A stretch of 21,052 nt of DNA from Bacteroidota bacterium (GTDB lineage: Bacteria > Bacteroidota > Bacteroidia > Flavobacteriales > Flavobacteriaceae). Below the pieces are notes generated by a model, which worked only from the letters and a program-made list of their open reading frames with translations, had not been told where the DNA came from and made no database searches. Shown one piece after another: positions 19,043-21,052 of the stretch (positions are counted from its first letter, which is position 1; every line of letters begins with the position of its first letter). The stretch lies in the NCBI GenBank assembly GCA_023390775.1, contig JAEWCF010000088.1:1-21052 (forward strand). The letters are read 5' to 3'. The position numbers were made by a program, and so were the translations under genes.

Positions 19043-21052
19043 TCAGGGTTTGTGCGCCGTTTCGGTGAGCGCCCGCAAGGTTTGTTTGGCCTCCTTTACC
19101 AGCCTCTGCAACTCCTCGCGGTCGGCGGCGTCATGGGTGGCCTGAAGTTCAAGTTTTTGGATCGACTCCCTTTGTTTTAGGATAATGTCCTGTTGTTCCT
19201 GGATCGCATTAATGAGTACGGGGACAAGTTCAGAATAATTGATAGCTTTTGTGTTTTGATCGTCATCGCCGGTGGTGACCACTTCAGGGATTATCTCTTC
19301 GGTTTGCTGTGCGATCAATCCCAGCCGTAACAATGCTTTTTCATCAGACTTGTACCGATAACTCATGGGTTGCAACTGCATGATTTCGCTCAATCCATAC
19401 CGCAAGGTCTTAATATCTTTTTTAAGCCGAACGTCACTAGGGGCGGGGTAGCCGTAAGAGTAAACCTGGTTAAAGGCGAGAACGGCAGTTCCCACATCCC
19501 GCGAATTTGTTGTGGTGGGCACGACATTTCCGGCCATCAGCAGGTCACCAGCACCAATGCGCACATCACCGAAGAAATACCCCGCATAGCTTCCCGGTTT
19601 TTGTGCATTGCTGTAAATTCCGTAATGGGTGCCGCCTGCCAATGTTGAGATCGTGCAATAGTATCCGTATTTGTTTCCACTGCCGGAAGCCCCGGACCCG
19701 ATTGTAGTGTAACCTCCAATAATATTCCCGTTACCTGAAACCGTTATGTTGTTCGCGCTCCCGAAAATGTCTCCACCGGTAGTCCCGCTAAAATTATTGT
19801 ATACCCCGTATCGTGGATCAGCTCCGGTATTACTGATGCTGTTGTATACACCATATTGTGTCCCAGCCCCCACTCCTGAAAGCGTATGCATGGCACCGAT
19901 ATGGTCACCGTTGCCACCCCCCGAGAGGGTGGTTTGCGTACCTGTGTGTGCACCACCGGCACTGTTATTTATAAAGTTGGACACTCCGATCTGGGGGCCC
20001 GTTCCGGCGCCTGACAAATTGTTTGATGTCCCGATATGGATCCCGAACCCGGTTCCCGAAAGATTATTTTCGACTCCCCTGTGCATAATATTGGCGGAAT
20101 TCGAAATATTGTTTTGAAGACCATATTGTTCCCCTATTCCCGTGCCCGAAAGGTCATTGATAATTCCAAAATGATCGCCGCTGCCCGAGTTATTCAGCGA
20201 ATTGTAAGTCCCCACTTTGGTCCCGGCACCCGCGCCCTGCAAAAACGACGCGGCACCATAGTGTAGGCCATTGCCCGAATTGGATATAAGCGTGAATACA
20301 CCGAACTGCATTCCGGATCCCGCACCCGATAGTAGAGTATTGACGCCGGTATGCGCTCCGGTCCCTGATCCGCTAAGCGTGCTGCCGTATCCAATGTGGA
20401 AATTATTTCCGGTATTGGTGATGTTGACCAGGTTGCCGTACTGCCCACCGGATCCGGCGCCCGATATCGTGGTCAGAGATCCGTGATGAATACCCGTCCC
20501 GGCACCTGAGAGTTCATTGTTGATCCCGGCATGAACGCCGTTTCCCGCACCGGAAAGCACATTATGGACACCATAATTAAGCGCATCGCCACTGGTGGTG
20601 ATCTCGGTATACAGGCCGCGCTTATTTCCCGTGCCCGATCCGGTCAGGTCGGTGCGCATTCCCATATGGCTCCCCGTGCCCGAATTGTCAATGTAGGTCT
20701 TGAAGCCGTAACGCGTCCCGCCACCGGTTCCACCAAAATAATTATTGACTCCGTATTGGGTACCGCCGCCGTTATTGGAAAAAATCGAGTTCATGCCGAA
20801 TTGTTCGCCACTGCTGTCGCCGATAAGCTCATTGTTGATCCCAAACCGTGCGCCGGTACCCGTGCCGTTTACGCGGTTGGTCACACCAAAATGGGAGTTG
20901 TCGCCCGTTACCGATACCTGGTTAAACGTTCCCCACTGCAATCCCGTGCGGGCGCCGGTCATGTAATTGATCGTGCCGTAGGTTTCGCCCGATCCTGTTC
21001 CGATAAGGGAATTCTGGACGCCCACGTTCCAATTGGTTCCGCTGTTGTAGAC
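19043..21052 (-). CDS. Fibre-like repeat protein with C-terminal Peptidase_S74 chaperone domain, 5' end cut by window edge
   Basis: 669 residues are visible; the frame is open at the right edge, so the N-terminus is missing. At least 31 tandem units of 15 residues (one of 17) cover 21004-19604, consensus SGxGxGxHxGxxNxL. They probably form a beta-helix or trimeric fibre shaft. Then come GYFFGDVRIGAGDLL and a Peptidase_S74 intramolecular chaperone: SDVRLKKDI holds the catalytic Ser (codon 19438-19436) and Lys, followed by LQPMSYRYK and LGLIAQQTEEIIPEVV. A coiled coil (about 50 residues) ends the protein. In the family this domain helps trimerisation and then cleaves itself off. It is found in phage tail fibres but also in bacterial surface proteins, and no phage genes are nearby. 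Confidence 0.88.
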   Translation of the reverse strand, partial: VYNSGTNWNVGVQNSLIGTGSGETYGTINYMTGARTGLQWGTFNQVSVTGDNSHFGVTNRVNGTGTGARFGINNELIGDSSGEQFGMNSIFSNNGGGTQYGVNNYFGGTGGGTRYGFKTYIDNSGTGSHMGMRTDLTGSGTGNKRGLYTEITTSGDALNYGVHNVLSGAGNGVHAGINNELSGAGTGIHHGSLTTISGAGSGGQYGNLVNITNTGNNFHIGYGSTLSGSGTGAHTGVNTLLSGAGSGMQFGVFTLISNSGNGLHYGAASFLQGAGAGTKVGTYNSLNNSGSGDHFGIINDLSGTGIGEQYGLQNNISNSANIMHRGVENNLSGTGFGIHIGTSNNLSGAGTGPQIGVSNFINNSAGGAHTGTQTTLSGGGNGDHIGAMHTLSGVGAGTQYGVYNSISNTGADPRYGVYNNFSGTTGGDIFGSANNITVSGNGNIIGGYTTIGSGASGSGNKYGYYCTISTLAGGTHYGIYSNAQKPGSYAGYFFGDVRIGAGDLLMAGNVVPTTTNSRDVGTAVLAFNQVYSYGYPAPSDVRLKKDIKTLRYGLSEIMQLQPMSYRYKSDEKALLRLGLIAQQTEEIIPEVVTTGDDDQNTKAINYSELVPVLINAIQEQQDIILKQRESIQKLELQATHDAADREELQRLVKEAKQTLRALTETAHKP
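19604..21004 (-). repeat. 45-bp (15-residue) coding tandem repeat array of the fibre shaft
   Basis: Thirty-one consecutive units can be laid out without gaps, all 15 residues except one of 17 near the C-terminal end. Gly is nearly fixed at position 10 and frequent at 4 and 6; position 15 is hydrophobic. Units are well diverged at the DNA level, so the array is old and not a recent slippage product. Confidence 0.9.

Noticed and set aside
19043..21052. Prophage, suggested by the tail-fibre-type S74 domain
   Set aside because: Visible neighbours are ordinary chromosomal genes; no integrase, capsid, terminase, lysis or tail genes and no attachment site are seen, though the right flank is outside the window.

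Overview
The window is chromosomal DNA from a member of the Bacteroidetes, most likely a Flavobacteriaceae species with a fairly high GC content. The evidence is promoter elements of the TTG-N17-23-TAnnTTTG type, an almost complete lack of strong Shine-Dalgarno sequences, a transketolase split into two adjacent genes, an FKBP-type lipoprotein, and a tgt / LptF-LptG-family permease / EamA / accA / dnaB gene order that I recall from flavobacteria. No rRNA, CRISPR array, insertion sequence or clear prophage block is present.

Layout. 1-1910 (minus): the start of a carotenoid operon, a MerR regulator with the residues of a B12-dependent light sensor (CarH/LitR type) translationally coupled to crtI, which runs off the left edge. 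1994-2276: a structured intergenic repeat and a strong terminator hairpin. 2279-2551 (minus): tRNA-Lys(UUU), tRNA-Lys(UUU), tRNA-Leu(GAG), with their own promoter at 2576-2607. 2675-4051: aroK (+) converging with an S4-domain gene and a PyrR-like phosphoribosyltransferase gene (minus). 4130-5167 (+): a degenerate FKBP-like lipoprotein. 5218-7024 (minus): the two transketolase halves. 7234-8550 (minus): an exported beta-lactamase-fold serine hydrolase. 8754-10229 (minus): a membrane glycosyltransferase. 10229-14061: a repeat-rich stretch containing tgt, an LptF/LptG-family permease and an EamA transporter (+). 14062-16698 (+): accA and dnaB. 16702-17667 (minus): a YihY-family membrane protein. 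17786-19042 (+): an exported protein that flavobacterial genomes often label asparagine synthetase B. 19043-21052 (minus): a long fibre protein with a Peptidase_S74 chaperone end, cut by the right edge.

Most genes are housekeeping: aromatic amino acid synthesis, pentose phosphate metabolism, tRNA modification, envelope lipid transport, fatty acid synthesis and replication. Four things stand out. First, the light-sensor/carotenoid control unit has operator-like repeats over its own promoter. Second, there are three copies of a structured repeat (conserved ends, a variable but self-complementary middle) and four copies of a TACCAATT hairpin repeat; the latter fills whole intergenic gaps and seems to supply the stop and start codons of the genes it touches. 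Third, there are two protein-level oddities: a Tgt without zinc-site cysteines and a DnaB ending in an SSB-like acidic tip. Fourth, the fibre protein has at least 31 tandem units of about 15 residues, with a three-unit superperiod.
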